A DNA stretch of 64,000 nucleotides, from the NCBI RefSeq assembly GCF_025244745.1, contig NZ_CP104213.1, positions 2,196,001-2,260,000 of the forward strand, in the 5' to 3' direction. This DNA comes from Deinococcus rubellus (lineage in GTDB: Bacteria > Deinococcota > Deinococci > Deinococcales > Deinococcaceae). The first letter of the stretch is position 1, and each line of letters begins with the position of its first letter. Both the position numbers and the translations under genes were made by a program. The notes under the pieces were generated by a model. It worked only from the letters and a program-made list of their open reading frames with translations. It did not search any database and was not told the DNA's origin. Shown in pieces: positions 1 to 11,441 of the stretch.

Positions 1-1
1 A

Positions 2-523
2 CTGATCGGAGTGGGGCTGAACACCACTCTTCCCACCCTGCTCGACCCGGCGGTGTGCGCACTGGTGGGCGCGAGCGCGTACCTCACGGTGACGCTCAAC
101 ATCCCGCTGGCCGCCACCCTGCTGGCCGCGACCTGGGGTGGTGACGCCCTCTTGCCCGCCGCGCTCATCTCCTCGGGCCTGGCCCACGCCCTCAGTGGGC
201 AGTTCGGCTACGTGGACGGACAGCTCAAGGACCGCCGCACCGCCGAGATGCAGCTCATCACGCCCACCACCACCATCCTCAGCGCCGCGCCGCCGGAGAG
301 CAGCGAGGAAGCGCTCTACCGGGTCGCTGCGCCGCCTTCATGGCTGGGAGCCAGAATCAACGTGCTGAGTCTGCCCGCCGGAGCGCAGGTCGTCGGCCTG
401 GAGCGCGGGGAGGCGATTCTGAGTGCCACCCCCGACCTCAAGCTCGAAGAAAACGACGTGCTGGACATCGTCGCCACCGACGCCGCCTTCGGCAAGCTGC
501 GCGAACTGCTGAACCTGGGATGA
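2..523 (+). CDS. C-terminal part of a ClC-type chloride channel with an RCK_C/TrkA_C domain (partial)
   Basis: The reading frame is open at the left edge, so only the end of the gene is present. The first ~60 residues are hydrophobic (GASAYLTVTLNIPLAATLL, then a glycine-rich turn), like the last membrane helices of a ClC chloride channel/transporter. A hydrophilic linker and a compact ~65-residue domain follow (WLGARINVLSLPAGAQVV ... LEENDVLDIVATD), which resembles an RCK_C ligand-binding domain. Seen: the membrane-plus-RCK_C layout. Inferred: a ligand-gated anion channel or antiporter. Another transporter with the same tail is possible because the selectivity filter lies outside the window. 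Confidence 0.65.
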   Translation: MIGVGLNTTLPTLLDPAVCALVGASAYLTVTLNIPLAATLLAATWGGDALLPAALISSGLAHALSGQFGYVDGQLKDRRTAEMQLITPTTTILSAAPPESSEEALYRVAAPPSWLGARINVLSLPAGAQVVGLERGEAILSATPDLKLEENDVLDIVATDAAFGKLRELLNLG

Positions 524-574
524 GTGGTCCGGTCTGCTAATCCAGGTTGGGCTCACCAGTCTGCGACAGTAAGC

Positions 575-1267
575 TCAGAGCGCACTGTGCGGCTGCCGCA
601 GCACGCCGTAAGCCAGCAGCGCAATGGCCACCGCACCCGCCAACGCCAGCAGGCGTTCAAACAGGCCGCCCCAGCCCGAAGCATTGAGCAGCCCCGTCGC
701 CACGAAAAACACCAGAAAGGCGATGGTCAGTCCCTGCACAGCGTTGGCCCACTGTCGCCACTGCGGCAGCTTCTTCATGGCCGGGGCGAGAAAAAAGCCA
801 GCGGCAACAAACAGCATTGCGCCAACGGTACTGAGGGCCGAATCGAGTGTGCCGCCCAGATTGGCAACCTGCGCGGCGTCGCCGCATCCGGCATCGGCCA
901 GGCGGCAGGCCAGGCGCTCGAAGGGGCTGAGCAGATCGCCCAGGCCGAAGATCGAGAGGACCAGCAGGGTGCAGCCGAGCGCCGCGCTCCAGCCCGCCGA
1001 TTTGAGGGCAGGCCACAGCGAGAAGGCTGCGAACAGCACCACCGCCGCGCCGCAGAGGGTCAGCACCACCACCAGTACGGCCCCGTGCGGCGCGGTCACG
1101 GCGTACATGTCGCTGATGGAATGGGCCAGCACGCTATATCGCGGCCCCTGCCAGAGCACAGCCAGCAGCCAGCTCAGCACAAACACGATCTGGGCGCTGA
1201 GGGCGGCCCAGGCCAGCACGCGGCTGAGCGAAAGGAAACGCCTATCCATCATTTGAGACGCAGTCAT
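575..1267 (-). CDS. DUF998 family integral membrane protein
   Basis: 230 residues with about six hydrophobic segments. The first loop carries HSISDMYAVTAPHG, which matches the conserved HxISD motif near the first helices of DUF998 proteins. The function of the family is unknown. The start ATG has a Shine-Dalgarno-like GGAGGA 7-8 nt upstream. It converges on the ClC-like gene, with only ~50 bp between the two stops, and stands alone as a transcription unit. Confidence 0.75.
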   Translation of the reverse strand: MTASQMMDRRFLSLSRVLAWAALSAQIVFVLSWLLAVLWQGPRYSVLAHSISDMYAVTAPHGAVLVVVLTLCGAAVVLFAAFSLWPALKSAGWSAALGCTLLVLSIFGLGDLLSPFERLACRLADAGCGDAAQVANLGGTLDSALSTVGAMLFVAAGFFLAPAMKKLPQWRQWANAVQGLTIAFLVFFVATGLLNASGWGGLFERLLALAGAVAIALLAYGVLRQPHSAL

Positions 1268-1398
1268 TACCGGTCCTCCTGCCCTGCCCTGATGCTTGCC
1301 ACCAGTCTGCGAGCCGCCCTGCGGGAAGTCAAGCCGACGTGCGCGCCGCCCTGGTGTGCAGGCCAGGACTGAAGGCGGGCTTGAGGCACCGGGTGGCC

Positions 1399-1404
1399 TA
1401 TCAT
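1399..1404 (+). promoter_or_regulatory. -10 box of a leaderless promoter for the Uma2 gene
   Basis: TATCAT ends 6 nt before the ATG at 1411, so transcription should begin at or next to the start codon. No Shine-Dalgarno is visible. Confidence 0.55.
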
Positions 1405-1410
1405 GGAGCC

Positions 1411-1884
1411 ATGCCTGACCCAGCCTTCCGCACGCTGAGCGAGGAAGACTACCTCCGCATTGAGGAGATCAGTTCGGTCAAGCGGGAGTGTGTGGACGGT
1501 TTCGTATATGCACAGGCAGGAGCGACGAACGCCCATAATCTGATTTGTAGCAACATTCATTTCGCTCTCTACCTATCGGCACGAGCCAAAGGCTGCTTTG
1601 TCTATCCGAGTTATATGAAAGTAAGAATTAAGACGAGCAGGGGTATAAAATATTATTATCCCGATATTGCAGTCAACCGCGCCCCGCTGAATCCAGATGC
1701 GTTATATATGACTCAGCCTTGCCTCATTGTAGAGGTACTGAGCAAAGGAACACACAAGATAGACGAGTCTTACAAAGCTGAGCATTACCTCAGTCTCGAT
1801 TCGTTGCAGGCTTACTTGCTGGTGGACGCCCGCAGCCGCGTCTCCGTCATTCACCGCCGCACGCCCGAAGGCTGGGTTTACTGA
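1411..1884 (+). pseudogene. Uma2 family (DUF820) nuclease-fold protein, 3' end lost at an IS boundary
   Basis: 157 residues of the Uma2/DUF820 family, which has a PD-(D/E)xK-like nuclease fold. Visible signatures are the N-terminal LSEEDYLRIEE, the ECVDGFVY segment (usual E-xxG-), PDIAV (catalytic-type Asp) and LIVEVLS (E-x-hydrophobic strand). The protein ends at EGWVY, where family members normally continue with ~30 more residues. The stop lies a few bases before an IS4-type transposase gene, so the gene was probably cut by that insertion. The AT-rich middle (1610-1770) differs from flanking DNA and suggests transfer. The true start is the ATG at 1411, set by the -10 box; a longer upstream frame is not needed. 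Confidence 0.75.
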
Positions 1885-1895
1885 CATCTTTCAGT

Positions 1896-2980
1896 TTACG
1901 CGGCGCAGCGCTGCTTCTCGTCCCAGACGGCCAAAATTTGTTGCTGTGCCCTCTCCAGCTCGAAAAGCTGCACCCAGCCGACGAACTTCTGGCGGACCTG
2001 GCGAGCAAGCGCGCCCCAGTCAGGCCAAGCGGAACCCGCTTGGCCTGATCCGGTTTGATCCAGGTGCTCGAAGTGGCAGAGCAAGAAGCAAGCCAAACTC
2101 AGGCACAGGTATCGCAAGACCCCCTGCTTGGTTTTCTGACCGAACTTCCCAAAGGCAAAGCAACTTTTCAGCGTTTTGAACAGGGCCTCGATTTTCCATC
2201 TCCGCCGTCCGGTTTGTTTCGCTGTTCTGGGTGTCCTTGAGCGGGAAGACACGAGAAAGCGCTGTTCCTGCCGCTCACCCTGCTTGGCGGGAAGCCAGAC
2301 CCAGTACAGCCACAGAGGCACGCCGGGGAGACCCTTCAATTCGACCCGGCGCTGTTGCCCGGTGATGTCCTTCAGAGGCTGACCGTCCATGGTCGGCCGA
2401 TCCGCCCGGACACCCACGGTGAACGCCAGTCCCGACGCCCGGACGCCGGACATGAAAGCGGCGCTGCAAAACCCGGCGTCCGCGAGCAGATGCACCTGTC
2501 TCGCCCGTGACCGCACTTCCGGGGGGAGTTGTCGAACCAGTCGCAAAGCCAAATCTGAAGGGGAGGGCGTGGCTTTACCACGCCAGATCTTCAGGCCCCA
2601 GGGCAAGCGGAGATCACCACAGCAGACGTACAGCATCACGACGTGGAGGCCACGCACGCCGTTCAGGGTGTGAATCCAACCGTCCAGTTCGGCAAACACG
2701 CCTTCTTTAGCGACGGAGGTGGTATCCACGATGATCTCGATGAGCGGTGGACGCCCCCGGCGTCCACCCAGGTACGCCTGAAACGTCCTCAAAGCGTGCT
2801 GACGCATCACCCGCAGGAGGGTTCGCAAGCTCCAGGGCTGGTGGTTGAGAAACCGGCTGATGGCCCCGGCGACTTGGCGGTGGACGCATGAAAACGAGAG
2901 AGGCCTAACGCCTCTAGAAAACAGCTCAGGACGACTTGCAGGTTGTCCCGATGCTGCTTGCGGGAACCGACAGTGAGCAT
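1896..2980 (-). pseudogene. IS4-superfamily transposase, frameshifted
   Basis: The C-terminal ~310 residues contain the DDE catalytic elements: VDTTS (first Asp), HLLADAGF (second Asp) and RRRWKIEALFKTLK, with the R-x3-E-x6-K spacing of IS4-type enzymes. The N-terminus (from the ATG at 2980, MLTVGSRKQH... to SRFHAS) is in another frame. The switch lies near 2883-2890, where the sequence fits loss of one copy of a GTCC tandem; the expected joined protein would read ...SRFHA-S-VHRQVAGAISRFLNHQPW. Family members are ~350 residues, so the rest is present. Active only if the frameshift is recoded or a sequencing error. Confidence 0.75.
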
Positions 2981-2994
2981 GGCAGAATAAAGCT

Positions 2995-3055
2995 GTCCAG
3001 CACGGTCATTTTCCTTTGACACACCCTCATTTTGAGGCAGGAAGCCGTGCTGGAC
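2995..3055. repeat. 11-bp inverted repeat at the right end of the first IS
   Basis: GTCCAGCACGG at 2995-3005 is repeated in inverse orientation at 3045-3055, with a 39-nt centre that holds a small CCTCA/TGAGG hairpin. It may be part of the IS end or a structured RNA before the transposase gene. Confidence 0.45.
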
Positions 3056-3063
3056 GTCCTTCC

Positions 3064-4239
3064 CTCAGCAGCTGACACTTCAAGATTTTCCTGCACTGGG
3101 AGGGAGGAAAGGCGTTTTGAGCAGTAAAAGATGTGTCCAGAACGCATCCATCCCCCAACGAATTGCGTCGCTCAGCACCCTCAGGCCGATCCTGACTTGA
3201 CTTTTAGGGAGTCGTCCCCGGTTATCTCTTTTCGGCGGGTCAGCGGCCTGCTCATCTTCTCCAATCCGTAAGGTCCAGGCCAGGACGATGCACAGCAGTC
3301 CGAACAGCCTGGAAATCCGGTCCGGTGCGGTCATATGGGTCGCTTCCAGATTCAGACCTCGCGTCTTCATCGCGGAGAATGAACACTCGATCCCCCAACG
3401 CTTCCGGTAGGTCTGAAGTACGTTCCAGACGGGTAAATCCGAGATGACAATCACCCTCTCTCCCGTAGGAGAGAGGGTGGCGACCACGTTCATCCACCCG
3501 CCGTACACCCAGGTCCGCTCATACAGGGAGCGCACCTCACCCGGTTTCAGTCCTGCGAACTGATCGCGGGCTCACTCGTCGTCGATGCGGGTATTCTCCT
3601 TGATCCGTAGGCACATCCGCAGTTTCTTCCAGCGCAAGAAACTGCACCAATCCTCTCCGATGAACTCGCGATCGGCGATAAGCACCGCCCACCGCTTCGC
3701 AGGAAGCACTTGGAGCAATTTTGAGACCAGGAGGATCCGTGCGCCGGTATGGCTATTGCCCTGATGAGGGAGCACCTTCCACATCAGAGGGAGCACGACT
3801 CCACCCAGCGCGACACCGAGGACCAGGATGTTGAGCGGCGTCTTTCCGTAATGCCAATTGGTCCGGTCCATCACGAACGTGAGTTTCCCTGCGGGGAGTC
3901 AGGGGAGCAGGACGTCCAAGACGTCCTGTGGAGTGAGCTGAGCGTCATGAAATACCCGTGCCACAGTTCGGGTTTTGGATTCTGGTGAACCGGCACGTGG
4001 GATGTTCAGGGCGATCTTTCGGTGAACGGTGGACTCGGCCTGAATGATGCCGAACAGCACTTCGGACACTCTGCGGAGCGCGTCGATTCGACGGTGGGGG
4101 AGCTTGAGTTTGAGATAAGCAGTGAGCGTGTCAGCATGAAGCAGGGCGGTCGTTCGGATTGTCACAGACCGAGATACCGCCCTGCATGCTGCTGTTTTGC
4201 GTCCTAGACGCCATTTTCACCGAAGTGTCAGCTGCTGAG
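3064..4239 (-). mobile_element. IS4-family (IS10-like) insertion sequence, 1176 bp
   Basis: The ends are defined by an 18-bp perfect inverted repeat (CTCAGCAGCTGACACTTC) at 3064-3081 and 4222-4239. The right end falls inside a codon series of a DUF262 gene, giving an exact junction at 4239/4240. The nine bases outside each end do not match, so no target duplication remains. This fits a later deletion or recombination next to the first IS. Confidence 0.9.
3080..4165 (-). pseudogene. IS4-family transposase interrupted by two in-frame UGA codons
   Basis: Three blocks that look like separate ORFs (4165-3899, 3874-3572 and 3535-3080) are all in one frame. They are separated only by TGA at about 3899-3901 (LLP*LPAGKL) and about 3572-3574 (IDDE*ARDQF). 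The motifs are VIADREF (Asp) and YRKRWGIECSFSAMK, which matches the IS4 signature Y-x2-R-x3-E-x6-K, plus DRTNWHYG in the middle. Both stops could come from CGA (Arg) by C-to-T change. The start is a GTG at 4165. It is probably inactive unless UGA is read through. Confidence 0.85.
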
Positions 4240-4539
4240 AATAACGCTATATTTTCCGTATGAATCTTCGTTTAGAAATATAGGAGGAATAGGAACATTC
4301 ATCAAGAGAGACTCTACCAATTTAGATTTTCTTAGATCATCCCATCTAAATCGCCTCTGATATTTGGGTTTCAGATCTATCGTTTGCTTTCTTATCAATG
4401 TATCAAGCGTATCTAGATTATAATCGACGACACTTGTAATAATTTCTTTCTGCTTTTCTTCCCATCTGATGATAGGAGCTTTGTCATCAATTAAATCAAC
4501 TATACTGATCTCATCTGACACAAAAATATCTTTTTTCAT
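4240..4539 (-). pseudogene. N-terminal fragment of a DUF262 (GmrSD-like) protein, cut by the IS
   Basis: About 100 residues from the ATG at 4539 (AGGAG 5-6 nt upstream). KPKYQRRFRWDDLRKSKLVESLL followed by PIPPIFL is typical of DUF262 N-termini, where the next conserved element is DGQQR. The frame stops exactly where that element should follow (YSVI, then IS sequence). DUF262 proteins include type IV restriction subunits and other defence-type NTPases/nucleases. The fragment is strongly AT-rich compared with the rest of the window, which supports horizontal origin. The remaining gene was not found on the other side of the IS, so it was deleted. Confidence 0.8.
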
Positions 4540-4603
4540 ATTTTTCTCCTGAAAATAGCATCTTGCTTTCTCCAACTTTTTTCAAAAAAAATTTATCATA
4601 CAT

Positions 4604-4636
4604 AGAAAGCCCCCACCACTTCGGCAGGGGCTTTCT
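4604..4636 (-). terminator. Rho-independent terminator of acnA
   Basis: A 10-bp stem (AGAAAGCCCC/GGGGCTTTCT) lies 20 bp after the acnA stop, followed on the minus strand by an AT-rich tract. Confidence 0.85.
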
Positions 4637-4655
4637 CCTTCTCACTCCTCAGCGC

Positions 4656-7367
<2,712 letters not shown>

Positions 7368-7711
7368 TGCTGCCTCCCCTGCTTCCAGCCATCTGCCGGA
7401 AGTTGCCCGACTCAGCGGTACTCGACGGACAATCGTATGGAGCCATGATATACGGCCTGGGCATGGGAAGGGAGGCCCAGGGCACCCAGACCCGTTTACC
7501 GACAAAGTAACACTCAAGCCTCTGGCCCTTCTGCACTCAGTGGGCCTTGACTTGAAAAATGTTCCCAGCAAAGGGACAGATAAGGAGCGCTGTTCTGCGA
7601 CTGACGTGAAGCAACACTCAAGCCGCTGAAGTGTGCGCTGAGAAGGGCTGGGTTAGGCTGAGCAGCAGAACCACAACCAGGAATGCAAACAGTCACAGGA
7701 GGATAAAAGCT
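7368..7711. other. Intergenic region between divergent acnA and a small gene
   Basis: 344 bp without a supported gene. It holds candidate -10 boxes for acnA on the minus strand (TATCAT and TACGAT between about 7430 and 7460) and a TAGGCT on the plus strand near 7653 that could serve the 100-residue gene. No clear -35 elements or palindromic operator were seen. Confidence 0.4.
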
Positions 7712-8014
7712 ATGGGAGAAGGAAAGCCGAACGCCAACGCCGAAGGCCGTCAGGTCGAAGCGCAGATGGAAGAGAACTTTGCGCCCCAGACCGTTCCCGA
7801 AGAGAAATCCGATGAGTACTGGGACGACACTTCGGATAAGGGAACGCAGGTCGAGTCTCATGACACGCCGCAGACAGCGGCACCTGCTCCCGGAGTGGGC
7901 AGCATTCCCGAAAAGTCGGTCACCTACGGCAGCCTCAAGGACGGTATGACGCCCAGCGGGACCACCACCGATCCCGAGGGTCAGGCGGGCACGCCGAAAC
8001 TCGGCCAGGACTGA
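7712..8014 (+). CDS. Small acidic, probably disordered protein (100 aa)
   Basis: A 100-residue hydrophilic protein rich in E, D, T, P and G, with no hydrophobic segment and no recognised domain. AGGAGG sits 9-10 nt before the ATG. Codon use matches the neighbours. The composition (EKSDEYWDDTSDKG, TPSGTTTDPEGQAGTP) suggests intrinsic disorder. I do not recognise a family; it may be a lineage-specific stress or surface-charge protein, but no function is assigned. Confidence 0.7.
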   Translation: MGEGKPNANAEGRQVEAQMEENFAPQTVPEEKSDEYWDDTSDKGTQVESHDTPQTAAPAPGVGSIPEKSVTYGSLKDGMTPSGTTTDPEGQAGTPKLGQD

Positions 8015-8040
8015 CAACACCCAGGACAAGTAGGTCAGAG

Positions 8041-8217
8041 TCAGGCAATCAGGATGCTGTGTTCGGCCTCGCGGTGCAGCCCATCGTGAGTCAGCAGTGT
8101 GGCGCACGCATGACCCAACCCGTGTTCCGCTTTCAGCCAATCGGCGATGCCGACACCCGTTTTGGCTTTGATGTTGGTGTCATAGCCCTGCCGAATTCCT
8201 TCGGAGGCTTTAGGCAT
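8041..8217 (-). CDS. Short DUF4287-like protein or remnant (58 aa)
   Basis: Starts at ATG 8217, just after the hydrolase stop. It contains NIKAKTG at the front and IADWLKAEHGLGHACATLL behind; both ends resemble DUF4287, whose usual ending is AWLKxxyGLGHGHA. The middle of the domain is missing, so this may be an internally deleted remnant or a compact variant. It sits 12 bp downstream of the hydrolase stop and may be translated with it. Confidence 0.45.
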   Translation of the reverse strand: MPKASEGIRQGYDTNIKAKTGVGIADWLKAEHGLGHACATLLTHDGLHREAEHSILIA

Positions 8218-8228
8218 CTGTGCCTTCT

Positions 8229-9062
8229 TCAGGCGTCCAGAAATGGCGTGACCACAACGGCCAGCAGCGGCGACACGAAGATGTCGTAATGGGTCGTGCC
8301 CGGCAGGACGGCGAGGCGCGTAGCGGGCAGCGCGGCCCCGTCCCAGCCGGGATCTTTCTGGCCGCCGCCAAGTAAGCCGAACCATTCGGCGGCGTGCTGG
8401 GGGCCGAACAGATCGGCGTCGCCCACCACGATGCAGACCGGCATCTCGAGAGCCGCTGCCTGGGCGGTCCAGTCGTAGTCCAGGCCCATCATCTGGCCCA
8501 GTTTGGTCACCAGCACCGGCCAGTCCTCAACCCTGGGCGCGACCTGGGCGTAGGCGGCGTACATCGGAGACGACTTCATGCCCTCGGCAGCCTGCGGTCC
8601 CATCTGGGCCATGCCTGCCCGCACCTCGGGATACCAGGCGTCGCTGTTGACCGGGAACGACACGACCACCAGCCTGCGCACGACTTCGGGGTGACAGATG
8701 GCCGTTTGCAGCGCCGCGCCGCCACCAAATGAGTAGCCCATCACGTCCACCTGCACGAGCTTCAGATACCCGGCCAGCGCGGCCAGGTCGCCCGCCAGCG
8801 CTTCGAAGCTCAGTGGGCGGTCAATGTCGGCGGTGCGTCCGTGTGCCTGCAAATCCACGGCGATGACCTGCCGATTCTGGGCCAGCCTGGGCAGCACCCC
8901 GGCAAACATCCCCGTCGTGCCGAAGCCGCCGTGCAGGAGGATCAGCGGCGGTGTGTCGCCCTGCGCCTCACCGTGAATCTCGTAGTAGAGCTGGAGTCCG
9001 TTGACGGGTGCGTAGCCGCTGCTGGCCGGGCTGAGGGTGGGGGCGGTCATCACGTCGGTCAT
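8229..9062 (-). CDS. Alpha/beta hydrolase
   Basis: 277 residues of the alpha/beta hydrolase fold. Visible are the oxyanion-loop HGGFGTTG, the nucleophile elbow GYSFGG (Ser), an acidic residue in VVGDADLF and the histidine in GTTHYD. The order and spacing fit an active Ser-Asp-His enzyme such as an esterase, lipase or C-C hydrolase; the substrate cannot be told. Start 9062 has AAGGAG 8 nt upstream; a longer in-frame extension to 9137 lacks a Shine-Dalgarno. Confidence 0.85.
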   Translation of the reverse strand: MTDVMTAPTLSPASSGYAPVNGLQLYYEIHGEAQGDTPPLILLHGGFGTTGMFAGVLPRLAQNRQVIAVDLQAHGRTADIDRPLSFEALAGDLAALAGYLKLVQVDVMGYSFGGGAALQTAICHPEVVRRLVVVSFPVNSDAWYPEVRAGMAQMGPQAAEGMKSSPMYAAYAQVAPRVEDWPVLVTKLGQMMGLDYDWTAQAAALEMPVCIVVGDADLFGPQHAAEWFGLLGGGQKDPGWDGAALPATRLAVLPGTTHYDIFVSPLLAVVVTPFLDA

Positions 9063-9227
9063 GGGGCTGCTCCTTACGGTGAGAACTTGAGAAACGAAAG
9101 GGCCAACGCCCGACGAATCTCGGCGGACGGCTTTCAATCTGGATACGAATATGGATTGCTAATTACGACTTTAGCAGAATAGCGTGCCAATTGCAACGCG
9201 CTGAACTTTTGCCTGGCTTGTATGGCA

Positions 9228-9752
9228 CTACAGCCCGCAGGCCCGCTCCAGCAGAAATCTCACCTCGTCACGGCCCATTCGGCGCGCGGGCAGCGTCACG
9301 TCCAGGGGCAGCGGGGCCGCCTCGCCCACCTTCGGCATGAACTTGAATTCCGGGCGCACGATCAGGTCGCGCTGCCGGGTGAAGGCCAGCACGAAATTCA
9401 GGCGCAGAAGGTAAGCGGCGTTGAGCGTTTCGCGCAGTGGGGTGCCGTCACCACCCAGCAGAGCGAGCAGGGCCGGATGCGGCGAGAGGCCGTCTTCCAG
9501 GGCAATGAGCACTTTCGCCTGATCGAGCAGCAGCCCCGCGCCTTCCAGCGTGTGGCCAGCGATGCGGCGGCGACAGATGGCCTGGCTTTCGCCGCGCACC
9601 ACGCTGATCTCGCGCCCGCTTCTGGCCGCGCCGTTCAGATAAGTCCAGTAGCGCGAGAGACTGCTGTAGGTCGCCAGCCCCAGATACCCGGCGGGCTTGC
9701 TGGCGAGCGGCTCGGTCGGGCGCAGCAGCGATACGGGGCGCGGCGCAGTCAT
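9228..9752 (-). CDS. Conserved hypothetical protein (174 aa)
   Basis: 174 residues, soluble, without a signal peptide or obvious catalytic motif. It has mixed alpha/beta composition and a basic ending (ARRMGRDEVRFLLERACGL). Codon use is typical of the neighbours, which supports a real gene. I do not recognise the family. It is divergent from the acyl-CoA dehydrogenase with ~130 bp between; the start at 9752 is preferred to 9818 because it leaves room for a promoter. Confidence 0.6.
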   Translation of the reverse strand: MTAPRPVSLLRPTEPLASKPAGYLGLATYSSLSRYWTYLNGAARSGREISVVRGESQAICRRRIAGHTLEGAGLLLDQAKVLIALEDGLSPHPALLALLGGDGTPLRETLNAAYLLRLNFVLAFTRQRDLIVRPEFKFMPKVGEAAPLPLDVTLPARRMGRDEVRFLLERACGL

Positions 9753-9886
9753 GGCCTCATGGTAAAGCCAGAGGACGTCAACACCGGGAAAGGAAGCAGG
9801 GAAAGCAGCACAATGCAAGCAGATAAAGCATCGCTCAACACCGCCAGTATTCCTGAACTCAGTCTAAAAATTCTAACTGCGGCACA

Positions 9887-11281
9887 ATGGGAAACATGAC
9901 CAAATCAGCAGAACGCACCCCGCCGGGCAGCGCCGACCTGACCCAGCTTCTCTCGCAGCTCGACCTGACCAAGCTCGGCGCGCTGGCAGGCAAGGTGGAT
10001 CTGGCCGGACTGCTCAATGCGGCAGCCAATATGGACGAGTCGCAGCTCAAGCAGCTCAGCAAAGCGCTGGGTGTGGGCCAGACCAAAGAGCGCAAGCCGC
10101 GCGAGCTGCCCGCACCCGACGGCGACTTTTTCGGGCTGATGGACACGCTGACAGACGAGCAGCGCGAGGTGGCCGGGCAGGTCAAGGCGTTTATGCACGC
10201 CGAGGTTGCCCCGATCATGAACGAGTACTGGAACCGCGACGAATTTCCGCGCCAGATCATCGACGCCCTGCGCCCGCTCGATCTGCTGAGAAAGGTCTGG
10301 AACGAGGACGGCACCCGCAAGGCCGACGCCACCGTCATGGAAGGCCTGATCACCCTGGAAGCCTGCAAGGTAGACGTTTCCACCGCCGTCTTCTTCGGCG
10401 TGCACGCAGGGTTGGCCTTTGCCAGCGTGGCCCTCGGCGGCAGCGCGGAGCAAAAGGCCGAGTGGCTCCCCAAGATGCTCGACCTGAAGGCCATCGGCGC
10501 GTTCGGCCTGACTGAACCGGAAGGCGGCTCGCAGGTCAGCCAGGGGATGAGGACCACCTGCCGCCGTGACGGCGACGCCTGGGTGCTCAACGGCCAGAAG
10601 AAGTGGATCGGCAACTCCACCTTCTCAGACTTCACGGTCATCTGGGCACGCGACGAGGACAGCAGTGAAGTGCGCGGCTTTATCGTGCGGGCCGGAACGC
10701 CGGGCTACGCGGTCGAGAAGATTCAGGGCAAGATCGCCCTACGCATCGTGGAAAACGGCCTGATTACCCTGACGGACTGCCGCGTGCCCGACAGTGACCG
10801 CCTTCAGGAAGTCAAGGGCTGGCGCACCACTGCCGACGTGCTTCGCCTGACCCGCGCGGGCGTGGCCTGGCAGGGGGTGGGCTGCGCGATGGGAGCCTAC
10901 GAGCTGGCCGTCAAGTACGCCCAGGACCGAAAGCAGTTCGGCAAGCGCATCGGCGAGTTCCAGCTGATTCAGAACCACCTCGTTCACATGCTCGGCAACG
11001 TGACCAGCATGTTCACCCTGTGCCTGCGCCTCTCGTACATGGCCGACCACGGCATCATGAAAGACGAACACGCCGCACTCGCCAAGGTGTTCACGGCGGC
11101 CCGCTGCCGCGAGACGGTGGCCTTTGCCCGCGAGACCTTCGGTGGCAACGGCATTCTGCTCGAAAACGGTGTCGCCAAGCACTTCGCCGACACCGAGGCG
11201 ATCTACAGCTACGAGGGCACCAACGAGATCAATACCCTGGTGGTGGGCCGCGCCGTCACCGGGCTGAGCGCGTTCGTCTAA
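9887..11281 (+). CDS. Acyl-CoA dehydrogenase family protein (glutaryl-CoA dehydrogenase/ACX4-like)
   Basis: 464 residues (461 if it starts at the second ATG, 9896). After ~85 N-terminal residues of unusual helical sequence comes a full acyl-CoA dehydrogenase: the FAD-binding [34 protein letters not shown], and [15 protein letters not shown] with the catalytic-type Glu. The position of that Glu and the ENG/WIGN pattern resemble glutaryl-CoA dehydrogenase and plant ACX4. It is a flavoprotein oxidising acyl-CoA thioesters; electron acceptor and substrate are unknown. It is closed by a strong terminator. Confidence 0.9.
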   Translation: MGNMTKSAERTPPGSADLTQLLSQLDLTKLGALAGKVDLAGLLNAAANMDESQLKQLSKALGVGQTKERKPRELPAPDGDFFGLMDTLTDEQREVAGQVKAFMHAEVAPIMNEYWNRDEFPRQIIDALRPLDLLRKVWNEDGTRKADATVMEGLITLEACKVDVSTAVFFGVHAGLAFASVALGGSAEQKAEWLPKMLDLKAIGAFGLTEPEGGSQVSQGMRTTCRRDGDAWVLNGQKKWIGNSTFSDFTVIWARDEDSSEVRGFIVRAGTPGYAVEKIQGKIALRIVENGLITLTDCRVPDSDRLQEVKGWRTTADVLRLTRAGVAWQGVGCAMGAYELAVKYAQDRKQFGKRIGEFQLIQNHLVHMLGNVTSMFTLCLRLSYMADHGIMKDEHAALAKVFTAARCRETVAFARETFGGNGILLENGVAKHFADTEAIYSYEGTNEINTLVVGRAVTGLSAFV

Positions 11282-11301
11282 AACGTTTTCAAGTCGTTCC
11301 C

Positions 11302-11341
11302 ATGAAGGAGGCCAGGCCCACATGAGCCTGGCCTCCTTCAT
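11302..11341 (+). terminator. Rho-independent terminator after the acyl-CoA dehydrogenase
   Basis: A perfect 16-bp stem (ATGAAGGAGGCCAGGC and its complement) with an 8-nt loop, 20 bp after the stop codon. The T tract is weak. Confidence 0.8.
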
Positions 11342-11404
11342 GGGCTTTCATATCTGGCGATTCTTCGAGCTTAAGTTTTTATAAACATCATTCATACAAA
11401 TTTG

Positions 11405-11435
11405 TTGTGACTCTGTGGCAGAAGTCCTTTACAGT
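11405..11435 (+). promoter_or_regulatory. Leaderless promoter of the EAL gene
   Basis: TTGTGA (11405-11410), a 19-nt spacer and TACAGT (11430-11435), which ends 6 nt before the ATG. Confidence 0.6.
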
Positions 11436-11441
11436 GAGAGC

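Larger units (their letters stand above)
1885..3063 (-). mobile_element. Decayed IS4-superfamily insertion sequence (approximate limits)
   Basis: The region holds an IS4-type DDE transposase broken by a frameshift. Terminal inverted repeats could not be matched by eye, so both ends are approximate. The left limit is set by the truncated Uma2 frame and the right limit by the terminal repeat of the next IS. An 11-bp inverted repeat (GTCCAGCACGG at 2995-3005 and its complement at 3045-3055) lies near the right end. Confidence 0.7.
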
